Of a DNA stretch of 64,000 nucleotides, positions 1 to 12,051 are shown one piece after another; position 1 is the first letter of the stretch, and each line of letters begins with the position of its first letter. The notes under the pieces were generated by a model. That model saw only the letters and a program-made list of their open reading frames with translations. It did no database searches and was not told the origin of the DNA. Source of the stretch: Coptis chinensis (Eukaryota > Streptophyta > Magnoliopsida > Ranunculales > Ranunculaceae); contig CM027380.1 in NCBI GenBank assembly GCA_015680905.1, positions 37,626,001-37,690,000 on the forward strand, written 5' to 3'. Made by a program: the position numbers and the translations under genes.

Positions 1-1365
1 GCACTAATATTTTGTGGTATGCGTATTAATTAATTAGTAAATTTCAAGTATTTTATATATACTTCCTCCGTTTCAGGAATGATGTTTTTGATTTAAGAAT
101 ATGATCTTTCATATAAAGCATTTGACACAATTATGGAAGCAAATGGAAGAGTTACCCGTTCTTCATTCAAGCTACGAAGAAAGGTACTAATCATCCAAAT
201 TTACCTAAAGCACTTTGTTGTAGAATTTGTTTTAATAAAGATTATTAAAATGGGTTGTTTTGGCAGATTCGCCACTAATGATAGCAACGGAATTGACATT
301 AGCTTTATGCACTTGAGATTGTTGTTAAGGTTAGTTCCTTGATTTTCAGTTCAACCATGCCATATTTTTTTTAATAAATTTATATCAGAATATGTAGTTT
401 TTCCATCTATATCATTTACCTTTATCTTGATGTAAGATTAGAAGCAGCGTTTCCATAGTTTCATTCACAAAAATTGTCAAGTATTGATTAAAATACTTTG
501 AGGCAGTTAGTTGAAATTTGCTTACGAAGATGATATAGAATTTTTAAAAAGTAGGTAATGGAAAGTTTGACGTGAAAAACATATGGGTAGTTAGGAATAT
601 TGGTTATACAATACAGAGAAATTGGACATGATGTTGCATCAATTTGGTATGTGGATTTGTATGAGATGATTTAAGGATAGTGTCGCCAAACAACAACTAT
701 AATCGATTATGCCACCTTTGCCGAGGGTAATTGAGCAATTAACCTACCTATATTAATATATGTTCTCCCACGATGCACATAGGGAGCCATGTTAGCTCAA
801 TTTTTAAAAAAGTCCCTACATAAAACATAATTAATATGTAGATTACCTATTTAACCTTATTATTGGTGTATTTTGAAATTAAAAAAAATCATTTTGGTCT
901 TTTTACATGCTTTTGAAATAAGAAAACCAAATACGTACACACCCTTATTTGAACTATATGCCGAGGATAATTGAGTAATTAACTACAGAAAACATAAATA
1001 AAACCCAAACTCCCTTCATGAAACACTCCAAACTCTCTCACAAAAATAACTCTTCATCAAACTCGCCCTATGTCCAAGTCTTTTCAAGGTTGAAGCTTCT
1101 CTATCTTCTCTTTTAATCACAAATCATCTAATTACCAAAAAAATTGATTTGTGCCAAAGGTTTTCCAGCAAATATGTTTTAAGTAGAACTCTTCAGGTGC
1201 ATTTGAGGTATTTGAAGTATCTTTTTCAAAAATTGGCCGGTTATGTTTGATTCTTACAGGAGTTGTAAAAGGTTTTAATGAAATTCAAAATTGAAACCCA
1301 AACAAACCCCATACCAATTCTAGATTCCTAAAAACCCAACACAGTACTGTCTCGAACAATCAGTT
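1..1365. other. AT-rich non-coding DNA with a spaced direct repeat
   Basis: No recognisable gene. A 25-26 base direct repeat (core GCCGAGG, then TAATTGAG and AATTAAC) occurs at 718-743 and 959-983 with three or four differences, about 240 bp apart. The segment around 1000-1150 is rich in C/T and A, like a plant 5' leader, but no gene can be tied to it. Confidence 0.5.
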
Positions 1366-2160
1366 GTGAATAGAATCGTAGTACGTGAAGTGATTCAAAG
1401 ACCAATTTCGACTGTCAAAGAATTCATCAAGAAGTCTCTAGATGCTTTTTATTTTTCTATGGATAGGTTTCTTCATTATGGGTTCAAATTTGTTGTTGAA
1501 AGCGTTCGATTGGTTGATCACTTCAGTCTAAGTCATTGTAGGTTTATTTATTTCTTTATAACTTTTAATAAATCTTGAAATAGGTTTTTGAAATTGAACT
1601 ATTTATTTCCAAATGCTCCATATATTTTTTGTTATGTATTTATGTGACAATATATTGGTTTAAGTGCTGCTTATGTAGTAAAAACATGTCGAGGGACAGT
1701 CTTATCTTATTATAATGTTATAGATTCATATATGGTGTTGTGTGGTTGATTTGATATTCTCGAGCCCATCCCCATGGAAATTATGGAATTTCTTGAAGTT
1801 TTGCAAGAACAGAAGTCTGAAGCATGTGTGGAAAAAGATTGGGCACTACAAAATGAATGCAGGTGGTTTCCTGGCTTTAATGAAGCCACGCTTAACAATT
1901 TTGTCCATCATAGCCATTGTTTTCTAGACGAATCTATGCCATTGAAAATGATTGTGCTTGAATGAGCTCATTGGATGTGGTCAAGTTTGAAGTGAAGGTA
2001 AGCATTCTTCTTATTTATTTTACCATTCATTTTACCACATATTATTGAACCATTGATTTTGAATTTAGGTGGGCAGAAGAATGCAATTGGAGTTCTGCAA
2101 CAGTTCTCAGGTGCCAAGGAAGTAGAATTTTGGAATAAGGTTCGGTCAAGACATTTATTA
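1366..2160 (+). other. Unidentified open frames, possible exon remnants
   Basis: Two short open frames have protein-like composition. One is at 1366-1578 (begins MNRIVVREVIQRP, then a Phe-rich stretch) and one at 1774-1965 (begins MEIMEFLEVLQEQKSEAC, ends in a TGA before a possible splice region). A third piece at about 2069-2140 reads GQKNAIGVLQQFSGAKEVEF in one frame. I do not recognise a family for any of them. They could be exons of one decayed host gene or chance open frames in AT-rich DNA; transcript evidence would decide. Confidence 0.2.
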
Positions 2161-2180
2161 TAATACAACAGTTGTTGTTA

Positions 2181-2182
<2 letters not shown>

Positions 2183-2219
<37 letters not shown>

Positions 2220-2220
2220 G
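2183..2220. repeat. (TTG)n trinucleotide microsatellite
   Basis: About twelve TTG units in a row. On the minus strand it reads as poly-glutamine inside a 92-codon frame, which is a by-product of the microsatellite and not evidence of a gene. Confidence 0.95.
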
Positions 2221-2714
2221 TGTAACTTTTTGTGTTGGTTGAGATGGATCGAATTAGCAGTGAAATATAGAAGAAAAAATAATTAGAGCAAGAAAAGCAG
2301 AGAAAGATTTTTATTTTCATTTGTTCTATGCCGATTTTTATGTTTATAGGAGTAAAACCTTTTTATGTTGATTGCATTTGTGTTTGTTCTGGCGTTCAAC
2401 TTGCCTTTGCAAATAATATGGGTTCATATCCTTTACCTCAAACTATTGGGGGTGTTTTAGATTTAGTGATTTTCATATCGGGTTAAAAATGGATTAAGAA
2501 AATTCTAACGTGTGATTTAGAATGTGTATGTGGTAGATATTCTCTTTGGTATGTGTATGCCAATACATGGGTCAAATACTCAATAAAATCATTTGTTTGA
2601 TTTTCTTTTTAGAATATGAAGACACATTGCATATTATGGAGCTACAAGGATCGGATGAGCATAAAAATGAGAATTAAAAGTATTCGCATATCGGTAGATT
2701 GGAGGTATTCCACT

Positions 2715-2769
2715 ATTATTATTTTTTATTATTATTATTTATTTATTTATTATTATTATTATTATTTTT
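2715..2769. repeat. (ATT/TTA)n microsatellite
   Basis: Imperfect run of ATT and TTA units with two ATTT-type interruptions. Confidence 0.9.
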
Positions 2770-2778
2770 GCATCGCTA

Positions 2779-3065
2779 GAGCATAAATATTTATTTCAAT
2801 AGCAATCTCTCTTCATTGAAGGTAGAGAGGAACTCAATATAATTTGTGCATGTTGTTGAGCATTTTAACTTTTTGCAGATAGCCAAGGCATTTTTGTAAC
2901 TAAGGTAGTTTGATGATGCTATAATATAATGGGTATTTACTGAGATAGAGCTTAAATATTTATTACAATGGCATTCTCTCTTCATTGAAGGTAGATGATC
3001 GAACTCAATGATTTTGTATGTTGCTTAGCATTTCATTCATTGAAGGTAGAGGAACTCAATAATTC
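2779..3065. repeat. Tandem duplication, period about 169 bp
   Basis: The block starting GAGCATAAATATTTATTTCA at 2779 recurs with few changes at 2948, each followed by the phrase TTCATTGAAGGTAGA and AACTCAAT. A third, shorter copy of the end (CATTGAAGGTAGAGGAACTC) lies at about 3038-3057. Non-coding. Confidence 0.8.
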
Positions 3066-3363
3066 AAGTGGTGAAAGTGTTAAATTTTGATGGTGATACG
3101 ATGAAGCTAATTATATATGATGCATTTTGTATTTCATTCATTGCTCGGCATGCACCACCTGTGATCTATCTCATGATTTAACAAGTAACTATAAAACTAA
3201 CTACATGATTTTTTTTTTTAATTATTTTTTGCAATGGAACACTTGGGGTTTCATAGAGTCAAAGCTCTTTAAGAGTGCCTTGCTATTGGTTAGAGCATCT
3301 ATGCTCCCATTTTTTAAGCTCAACAAGGTTTTATGTCAAGGTGTATGTATAAACTGTGTTTAA

Positions 3364-4176
3364 AATGCAATAGTATTTTTCACTGCTGTTATATAAATTT
3401 TGAGTGGCTTTAGTAGTTTTTATCCTATTTTTCATTATTGAAGCTTTTATATTCTAAAGTGACAAACACAACTTCGGAAATTTTATATTGACACGTAAGT
3501 TTTGTGTTACAGACATTGTTTACCATAGGGCTAAAATTGTCTAGAACTCTTTAGAAAGTTTGCATTATTCATAGATTTCGAAGTTTAAGTTTTTGCTTGA
3601 AGTCTAAGTACTTTATATGTGGTGTTATGTTGTGTAGCTTCTTGAACCAATCGTGCATTGTCAATAATAATCTTATTAAGAATCAGAAGGTTGGCTTATA
3701 AAGGACATACTATGGTTGCTAACACACGTCGTCATGACTTAATAAATAGATGGTAGCGAGAAAAAACTTAGATAGAGTTGTTCTTATTTTTGAGATATAC
3801 ACAATTGTACGTATAGGTTTTTTGTAATAAGGTGATAAATGAGAATGCAAGTAAGGATGGGAATATATAGATGGGGACCAAGTACTACACTTGAATTGTA
3901 AGTAATTAATCTGTCATTAAGCGATGAATTCATTTGGAAAGATACTCCAAACTGCATGTAGACTATGAAATCCTACATCATATGAGATGGGGTTTAGCAT
4001 GGGATTGGTGTGGTATGTTAAAATTCTCTAAAACTATATGTACTGATGTAATCACATAGTAGTGCAAGAACTTATGTACGTGCTATTGTTATTGAAACAT
4101 TCCCACGTGTCATTCACCCATGAGAGTACCAAATTTAGCTTTTGAAATTCCAAAAATATAGTTAAACTTGAAGTAT
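3364..4176. other. AT-rich non-coding DNA
   Basis: No convincing open frame, repeat or element end was found in this stretch. Confidence 0.5.
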
Positions 4177-4440
4177 GCAATATGTTTGTTATATATATAC
4201 GTATATATAGCTTAGGTTTTTGTATAGACTTTTGAATTAGTGTGGCATATTGAGCTTTTTTTAACATTGTAGAATGAGTACTCTCAACAACATAATTTGG
4301 CACAGATACAAAACCGACGTGTACACAATATGCATGTTTGTTATATATATAAGCACATAGCTTAGATTTTTCGTATTAACTTTTGAATTGGTGTGGTATA
4401 TTGACCTTCTTTTGGCATTACGGGACGAGTGGTAGAACAA
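4177..4440. repeat. Tandem duplication, period about 150 bp
   Basis: A unit beginning GCAATATGTTTGTTATATAT at 4177 recurs at about 4326-4332. The downstream phrases also match with changes: CTTAGGTTTTT, ACTTTTGAATT, GTGTGG and ATATTGA. Minus-strand open frames across it are consequences of the duplication. Confidence 0.75.
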
Positions 4441-5380
4441 ACCATGGTGCACAGTGAATTGCAACTATTTATGATCGTACAAGTACCAAACAATGAAGGA
4501 TCACCGTAGAAAACAATTGTGTGGTATACCATAGAGAGTGATTAGACTAAGCATATGGTTTTTTTGAATGAAAAAGAAAAAAAAAATGTACACTTGAACG
4601 AGTTTTTGGAGTATGTGAGAGTTTAGGACTACTAATGAGATCATTTAGTTATGTAAATGTATTACTGTCTATGTGAAATGTGAAAGAGAAATATAAAGTT
4701 AAACGTATTTTTGTGTCTACTGATATTTTTGTGTATCTACTGATATGTTCAATGGTAATGGCAGTTCATTTTTGTGTTTCCAATGATTATCTTCTTTTTA
4801 CTTCTTCAAGCCTTTTAATCTTCTTTTAACTTTATGTTCTTTTCAAGGTAAGTTAGAAGTTTGCAACTACTCTTCAGCAGCAAATATATCCTCTTTCACC
4901 AGGTTGCAAGCTTCACAACCCTTATCTTATCTTTTGTTTCATGGCTAGGATTTCATTACACAATCATTAGGTGAGGTTCTTTGGCTAGTTGTGAATAAAT
5001 AATAGGAAAATAAAAGGCCATTGATATAAGACCATGTTAAGTTCTTATTGATGCATGTAAGTACCCTCCGTTCTGCACTATAGTACACGTGTCCACACAT
5101 CGTCAGATCTCCATTAGTTAAGTATCTGATTGCTGAGTACGCTTGTAATGACCCGCATTCGAGTTGTCCCAAATCTCGCCATCCATATATGGAAGCAAAT
5201 CATCTAGCGCAATCCTGGAGCTCAGTCAACGCACCAATCAAGGAGACATTAACTTTGTAACATCAGGAGTAATGGCAAATCATCAAGATAGCACACACAC
5301 AATGCGGATCTACACCTAATAACGGTTTGAAGCAAATAAGAAAAGTCAGCTCAAACATCTATAAGTAGAGAGAGATGAAC
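4441..5380. other. Non-coding DNA
   Basis: A minus-strand 75-codon frame (4945-5172) shows no recognisable domain. No element boundaries are visible. Confidence 0.4.
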
Positions 5381-5480
5381 TATATGAGGCTTGATTCAAG
5401 TTGACCCCGAGAAACTTGATACGTAGGCAGCTCTTATCCCAAGGAGAGTGCAGCCATTCCCTAGCAAACAGAACACCAGG
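5381..5480 (+). mobile_element. Possible Tat-type retrotransposon remnant
   Basis: The phrase AACTTGATACGTAGGCAGCT at about 5413 resembles a short motif often seen near the 3' end of Tat/Ogre-like LTR elements. No LTR, PBS or coding domain was found around it, so this is a weak resemblance call. Confidence 0.25.
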
Positions 5481-5879
5481 TCGTTCACCCCAAAACACCA
5501 AACCTCAACAATGCGTATGTCTTAAAAGTTATAACTCATGTAATTTCCGTTAACTGAGAAACTTTGAATACAATAGTTTGCTAACATCTATCTAATAAAA
5601 AGCAATGGTGTGGAGCCCCAGAGACTCCATCCAATGGTTGCCATTGTCTTTTCTAAGTTGTGACATGGCAGATCCAAGTGTTTGGAGAGTTTGTGTAATT
5701 TTGTTAAGTGTAATCAATACTATGGGATCTATCCAAAAATCAACCAAAAGTCAACAATTGCAGCTGAACTTATAAATTGTTGGGCTAGCCCATAAATTGT
5801 TAGCGCCTCCAATTGATTTGGGGTTATAGATAATTGGTAATTGGGATGGCCTTGTGGCTGTATTTATAAATTGAGTTGT

Positions 5880-6015
5880 TTTGCTAGTCTTGTGCCGAAT
5901 ATTTTACGCCTAAGATGCGTGTACGCCTTGCGACGAAGACGCGATGAGTTGTCGGGGTAATGTCGCAGGCGCGTCGAGGTCTCGCGGGCCGTAGGCACGG
6001 GCATACCCTAGTTGT
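5880..6015. other. Isolated GC-rich island
   Basis: About 110 bases at 5905-6010 are rich in CG dinucleotides (GACGCG, GCGCGTCG, CTCGCGGGCC) inside DNA that is otherwise strongly AT-rich. The longest frame is a 60-codon minus-strand one with no known domain. It could be a degraded mobile-element fragment. Confidence 0.4.
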
Positions 6016-7254
6016 TAAATAACATGTGAGAATTTTCTTACTCTTAAAATTGTTCGTCAATAACATTCATTTTTCTCCATTGTTACATTAATAAGTTTGG
6101 GATTAATTTGAAAAGAATCGAACACATAATGGGTTTAAGAATATAAGCCCCGACCACAAATCGGGCTGCATGGATAGTCATTAATTATTATGTTACTAGT
6201 TTTGAGCACGTGTCCATACCACAATTAGTTTGTCAAACAAAACCAAAAAGCGAAGCAAGAGAATGCGAAGGGTTTGACTTAATTAACAAAAAAAAAAAAA
6301 AAAAAAAAATTATTTTTGTCGTTTTGTGGGCGAACGGTATTTTCCGAGGCGCATTCGGCTCACTCGCCTATGGCTCATTACAATGTAGAATAGATAGATG
6401 CATTAACAGTTTAACACAATAAGTCAAAAACACCCGAGCTTGCCATTTCTGAATAATGTCCTTAACTGCCAAGAGTATTTTGTTTGATTTAGTTAAGTTG
6501 TATCCTCATCCTCATAAAAAAAAAAAATTAAAACACTTCCTGAGAATATCCTCTTAACCCCAAAATTCCAAAAGTTTATCATTTGATTCACCTTCACCTT
6601 GTCAACATTAGTGGCAAGTCATCTTGATTTTGATTTGTAGTTGTCTGTTTTTTTTTCTTAATTTGGTACTTGTTTTTAGTTGTTTGCAAGGGCCATGAAG
6701 AGAGAAAAATTGTGTTTCTAATGGCTGTGGGGAGAGAGAAGAAGAAGAGTCCAGATTTGTTCATCTTCACTCAAAGCTGGTAGAATCTTCCAGTACACCT
6801 ATTGGTACACGTTGCACCCAAACAGTTAGCATTGACCATATTTTTAATTTATAATTTCCACTAATATAAATAAATAAATAAATAATTATACTCACCAATC
6901 AAAAATAGGATAAGAGAGCCACTTTGCTCTTTCAGCTCGATTATTTTCTTCAAAAATGCAAAATCCAAAATCGTGGGAAAACAAAAAATATATAAAATAT
7001 AAAAAGGATCAAAATACCTGGAAACAAAGATTCTAAACTGTTTTTATACAGTGAATTTGATATTATATTGGGTTGAATGAATAAGTGATTCCTATGCGTT
7101 GATGGTGACTATCTTCTAGTTTGTTGTTGTTGTGGTAAGTTTTTAAATGGTTTTGGACTTTTTGGGTGACTTTGTTTGCTGGTGGTGATGAAGGACTTTT
7201 AGGGGTCTTCTACTAGAAAATGGGGCCTTTTAACTTTCGCTGAGAGGTTTGGAG
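6016..7254. other. AT-rich non-coding DNA
   Basis: Contains an A homopolymer of about 22 at 6288-6309, A-rich runs near 6518, and an (AAAT)n run near 6866-6885. No supportable gene. Confidence 0.5.
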
Positions 7255-7605
7255 CATGGCCAAATATTTCGATATCGGATGATATATTAGACGGACCCTA
7301 AAAACCGATATATATCAGTGGATATATTTTTTTTGTTGACCGGTTAAGATTTTGTTTTGTATATCGATATATTGACAAATATCAAAAATATCGTTGATAT
7401 ATTAATAAAAATTAGTCAAAAATTGGTCAAAGTCAACAAAATCAACAATCTATATTGTATATATCGATCGATATATATATCGATATATCAGAAAATTTGA
7501 TATATATTGGATACAAAATGTGTCAATATATCCATATGATATATCGCAATATGTTCATATTGGGTACCTCAAAAACCGAGATATATCAGCGATATTTTGG
7601 TCCTT
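7255..7605. mobile_element. Mutator-like MITE, 351 bp
   Basis: Flanked by a perfect 9-bp direct repeat GGTTTGGAG (7246-7254 and 7606-7614), the TSD length typical of Mutator-like elements. The ends are inverted: left CATGGCCAAATATTTCGATA, right (reverse complement) AAGGACCAAAATATCGCTGA. The interior is dominated by TATATCGATATAT-type palindromes and could fold on itself. No coding capacity. Confidence 0.8.
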
Positions 7606-7671
7606 GGTTTGGAGATGGATTATTTATTGTAGTTGACCAAGTAATCTATGTGTTTCGAGGTGTTTGGGAAG

Positions 7672-8578
7672 TAGGAGTGTAAAAAAAAACCGTTGACCCA
7701 TCATCCTGTAGGGTACCCGATCTTCACCTACCACCCAAACCCACACCGACCCGAAAATAGACCCGTCCCGCCCAGTCACCGTTTTTACGCGGTCGGTCTA
7801 TGGGTGTAAGTTCTATGCTCAAACCTGACCCGTCAAGCCGCCCGACTCTCACCGTGTCAAAAGCCGTTGATCCAACCCTGTTGACCCGCATAATTTCAAG
7901 ACTCTAACTCTAATATTTTTGTATTTTGTTTATATTTTCTTTTAACTTTTGTAGGAATTTGGGAGATATGAACACAAACTTATGAGTTCAACATCAATTT
8001 TAAATATTCAAGTTTAAACATTGGTCAAATATCAAAAGTTCAAATTCAACTTTCGAATTTTAGAGAAGATGAATCATTCATCCTTGTATTAATTTCGAAT
8101 TCTTTGTGTATATTTTATTGTTTTGTACTATAGATCTTCACTCTCATCTTCATTTTATCATGCTATATATGGAAAATAATCAATTTACAAATAGTAAATC
8201 ACAATAAAGAAGTTTCAAATTTGTAGATATGGTTTTGGGTTCAAGTTCAAGTTTTTTATTTTTTTATTTTTTTTATTTTTTTATTGATTGATTCTATTTT
8301 TTTTCTCTATGTTGTGAATTGGAAATATATTACTTGCAGAATTAGAAAGTTTTTTTTTGGGTGAAATTGGGTTTAAATGATAATTTCCATCCGACCCGGA
8401 TGACCCGCCCCGTAAGCTGACCTAACAGGCGGGGTGATGGTACTAAGACATGACACTTCAACCCACCCCGCCCCGCCCCATCGGAGACCACTGGATTTGT
8501 ATCCCCTAGACCCGCCCCGACCCGACCCATCACTATTTGACCCGCGGTTGACCCGCCCCCCCCCATATTACACTCCTA
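7672..8578. mobile_element. Non-autonomous hAT-like element, 907 bp
   Basis: Terminal inverted repeat TAGGAGTGTAA at the left and TTACACTCCTA at the right. The 8-bp flanks TTGGGAAG (7664-7671) and GTGGGAAG (8579-8586) match at 7 of 8 positions, fitting a hAT TSD. Subterminal parts carry many GACCCG/CCCGCC motifs, clustered at both ends, while the middle is AT-rich. Open frames of 74-98 codons over the GC-rich ends have no domain. No transposase, so it would need one in trans. Confidence 0.85.
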
Positions 8579-8824
8579 GTGGGAAGGATGGATTTTTCAC
8601 AACTTTAATTTATATGGATTGCTATTTTTTTTTGGGTGTTTTGCCACGACTTGACCCCTTGACCAAAGTAGCTAATAGTCAACCACAGTACCTACCAACC
8701 GATCAATGGGGTTGTGGTACTTGAAGTGAGTTATGATAAGTTTCTTCATGTGGGCAAAGAGCTCCTCCCCTGTTTCTTGAGAAAATATATAATCTATTTT
8801 TTATTGTATTTATCAATATTAAAA

Positions 8825-9004
8825 GAGTAGTGCTACACATACCTATTTTTTAGATCTACTATTGCGACTCACTATTTGGATAATGTTGGTTTGCATTGCA
8901 ATATATACGGACACGTATCTCTATGTAAATCAATGATTATGACTTTTGACAAATTAGTAGGTCCAAGTAGTAGGTCAAATAAATGGGTTGGTCTAGCATT
9001 ACTG
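8825..9004. mobile_element. Mutator-like MITE, 180 bp
   Basis: Perfect 9-bp TSD ATATTAAAA at 8816-8824 and 9005-9013. Ends: left GAGTAGTGCTACACATACC, right reverse complement CAGTAATGCTAGACCAACC, matching at 14 of 19 positions. No coding capacity. Confidence 0.8.
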
Positions 9005-9073
9005 ATATTAAAATACTATTTTTTATTTTGTTTTTTTTTATAGAAGAATGTGGTCAAAGATGCTAATTGATAG

Positions 9074-9691
9074 CCTTGTTAGCAATTCGGGATACGGCAA
9101 AAATTCGGTATGGGAATAATTCGGTGATTCAAAAAAATGGTACGGTAAAAAATTCGCAATACAGCAATTATGCGGTGTTTAATTAATACGCGTTTTAAAC
9201 GTTTGGTTACAAAAATTCGGAAGTCAAAAATTCGTGCAGCGTAACAAACATAACAAACAATTTAGCTACAAAAACATTAAAACCAACTGAATGGTCCACA
9301 TAGGTACCTTCATTTATTTGTTCTTGGATTGAAATTACCGTTCAAATTTCAAAATACACACACCATGACATGACAATTTAAATATTGCCCCAAAAGTATA
9401 AAAGTAAAGCTTTTGAATTAATTTATCATTAAAAATGTAAGAGTTGGGGACTTAAAGTAAAAGTGAGTACATAAAGTACATAAAAAATAACAAAAGCGCA
9501 ACCGAATTTTCATTCATTTTTTTTTTTTTTTTTTTGGAGCCGAATTTTTGAAAAATTCGCCAAAATTCGTATTATATGATTCAAGACAAAAAATCACGAA
9601 TTATTCAGAATTTTTCAAACATTCGGAAGTATTATACGTTTCGCCCTTCAAAAATTCGATTCGCGAATAATTCTGCGAATTGTTAACAAGG
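9074..9691. mobile_element. Non-autonomous hAT-like element, 618 bp
   Basis: Terminal inverted repeats CCTTGTTAGCAATTCG (left) and CCTTGTTAACAATTCG (right, reverse complement). The 8-bp flanks ATTGATAG (9066-9073) and ATCGATAG (9692-9699) match at 7 of 8. The hexamer AATTCG and its complement recur many times within about 200 bp of each end, the pattern expected of subterminal transposase binding sites. No coding capacity. Confidence 0.8.
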
Positions 9692-10048
9692 ATCGATAGT
9701 GTGCAACGCTGCACAATGGTATCACTGGTAGTATCTACTATCTACCAGCACTAGCCGATGGTGAACAAATTCTGACTAGAAAAAGGCTAAGAGAAAAACA
9801 AAGGGGTTGTTTCAGTTTAGGAGTGCTAGGTGTCATTGTCTTTTGCGTGTAATACATTGAGCAAGGCTTGTCTAGACTCTGGAGCCAAGCCGTATTTTCT
9901 AATTTTCAGGTGCATAAGCTAGCTTGCCATGTCAGCAAATTTGTAGACTTTAGATCTTCGAATCTCCGACATATATCATGAGTATCAATGGCCAAATGGG
10001 TGAGTAAACCGATCCCTTCCCAAATCGCAACTATAATTCAGAGTTATT
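9692..10048. other. Non-coding DNA
   Basis: Nothing supportable was found between the hAT-like element and the next inverted-repeat region. Confidence 0.4.
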
Positions 10049-10312
10049 GACATCATTCCCAATGCAAGCAGCAATTTTTCACCTCTACGTAGAACTATTT
10101 TCCCTCTTTGCTACCTTTCTGGTGAAAAGCTGCCAGAGTGGTTGCCCAATGCAAAAGTGATTCTAAACTTCGGACGGAATGTTTTATTCCGTCTGAATGT
10201 AAAAATCGAAAAAACACGCCGGACGGAATGAAACATCCCATACGAAGTTAAAAAAGAAACGAAAAAAGTTGAAAAACAACGGTTGGATTCTGTCCGTAAA
10301 AAAAATAAAGAG

Positions 10313-10343
<31 letters not shown>

Positions 10344-10544
10344 ATACATGAGACAGAATAAAAGGTTCAGTCCGAAGCTCACAACTCAGTAACAATCTTG
10401 GTAGCAAGTGCTATGCTCATTGTCACTGAGTTACAAGCTACCCTCATTGTCACCCTTGCATTGGGCAAGGGGTTTTAGCTCCATAAGGATGACAAGTCCC
10501 TATTTCCCCTCATAGCGACTTGCATTGGAAATGCTCTAAAGTGC
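10049..10544. mobile_element. Candidate MITE-like inverted-repeat region
   Basis: The left end reads GACATCATTCCCAATGCAAG and the right end, reverse complemented, GAGCATTTCCAATGCAAG. A second inner pair reads TTGCCCAATGCAAAAG (about 10141) against CCTTGCATTGGGCAA (about 10453). The right flank has TAA but the left has TTA, so a clean TSD is missing. A (TA)n microsatellite lies at 10313-10337. Possibly a decayed Harbinger-like element or two overlapping ones. Confidence 0.4.
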
Positions 10545-11038
10545 TAAACTATAGACCGGCTCGCCCCCACAAAAAAACTAGTAGCTTGCAAAGAAAGTTT
10601 CCTCGATCTATCCAGTTCAACAATGGAAACTTGTCAAGTTTTACCTGCAGTTAGGAGAAGCTACCTTACAACAACAACAACAATCAAGTCATCCATCAAA
10701 GAGATTATGTTCAAACAACAACCAAAGGGATTACGACAAGCTATTGGTAATCAAGGGCCTGATGGATGGGGTTGGGTTTGTACTAATTAAGGGATGAGGA
10801 TGGAAGATTCATACTTGGTTTACCTTAGCCACTACTCCACGCAATGGCCTTGTGTTCTGAATTTTATGTCTTTCAGTTAGACCTTCATGCAAGCAGTGAG
10901 GTCATTATACATACAAACAAATTTCGCTTACCTCCATCATCTTCTAATATCACATGAATGCGAGATCCAAACTTCATTCCACCACCACGATTGTTCGATG
11001 TATATGTCCGGCTACCTTAACAATTCTAATTGACATAA
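10545..11038. other. Non-coding host flank
   Basis: No gene or element end until the target site CATAA at 11034-11038. Confidence 0.4.
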
Positions 11039-12051
11039 TGATAGCCGTAAAAATAGTAGAATCCTAAATATTAATGTTAACAACACTAATACGTAATCCT
11101 ACCGTTCTTACGTTTAAATCAATTCTTCTTACTCTCAAAACATAATCATGCAATATAATGAGTAAGGATTCGTTCCACTCTTAACTCTCAAAACTTAAAC
11201 AAATTCAACTAATCAAACCCAAAAGGAACAATGGTGAGAGTAATGATTTGATGTGAAATTTCTATACTATCATTCCCAACACAAGAACAATAATAAGAAC
11301 ATGTCATTATGGAATAAGTAATTAACTTTATAAATCTAATAGAATAGCAATAACAATAATTTAATACTGAATTTAAGGCAAGAATAAAAACTAATTAATT
11401 AATCGAAAACTAGATCTAGAACTAAGGTTTAATGGCTACTTTTCTTATCCTAACCTAATTTATTTTCTAACCTAACTATCTAACATTAACAAAGAGTCAA
11501 GTTTTTGTTTTTATACTTTCAAATCCAAAAATCGTGCATGGGCTTGGAGCCATGTTTTGGGCCGGAAAATCGGGCCCAAAACCCAATTTCTTTAGTCCAA
11601 AATGGGCTCTTCAGCTGCAGTTGCCTTCGAAAGATATTTCGTCAACTTTTGCTCCTCTGATTGGGTCAAGGCTTGGACCATTGGAAATCTCTTTCCGATC
11701 CGGTCGTTTTGACATAAGATACTCCCAATTCCGAGGTCTGAGTCCAAAGATACGGCCTTCGGAAGTTCTACTGACTTGTACACTATTTCTGCCCGTGTTG
11801 ACTTTTCAGCCTTTGACCGGGCTTTACAAAGGCTTTGTCTCCTTGAATCTTGGCCTTTCTTCACAGAACTCCTTAGCAACCGACCTTTGCTCCTTTATCT
11901 CGCTAAAGTGGCACATTTCTGCACATAATGGACTTTGAAGCCTGAAATGCATAAAAACACGTGTCGGTATTAACTCTTAATTATTACTCACATAATTGGT
12001 TTAAAAGTATGATGGTTAAGGGGTTAAAACTACAGTTTTGGGCTCTTATCA
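11039..12051 (-). repeat. 3' LTR of outer element, 1013 bp
   Basis: On the minus strand starts TGATAAGAGCCCAAAAC and ends near GGCTATCA. It matches 27800-28806 nearly base for base over its length. The last bases next to the target site are altered relative to the other LTR (TGATAGCCG against TGATAAACA on the plus strand). Plus-strand open frames here, such as 11534-11938, are antisense to LTR sequence and not genes. Confidence 0.92.

Noticed and set aside
2042-2320. Minus-strand frame with a poly-glutamine tract
   Set aside because: The Gln run is only the (TTG)n microsatellite read in reverse; no domain or conserved flanks.
8342-8724. Pro/Arg-rich and Gly-rich frames on both strands
   Set aside because: They read through the GACCCG-rich right end of the hAT-like element at 7672-8578.
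10049-10544. Firm Harbinger-type MITE call
   Set aside because: The flanks TTA and TAA do not match and the ends align only partly, so it is listed only as a candidate.
11534-11938. 134-codon plus-strand frame
   Set aside because: It lies inside the 3' LTR of the outer element and is antisense to it; a copy recurs in the other LTR.
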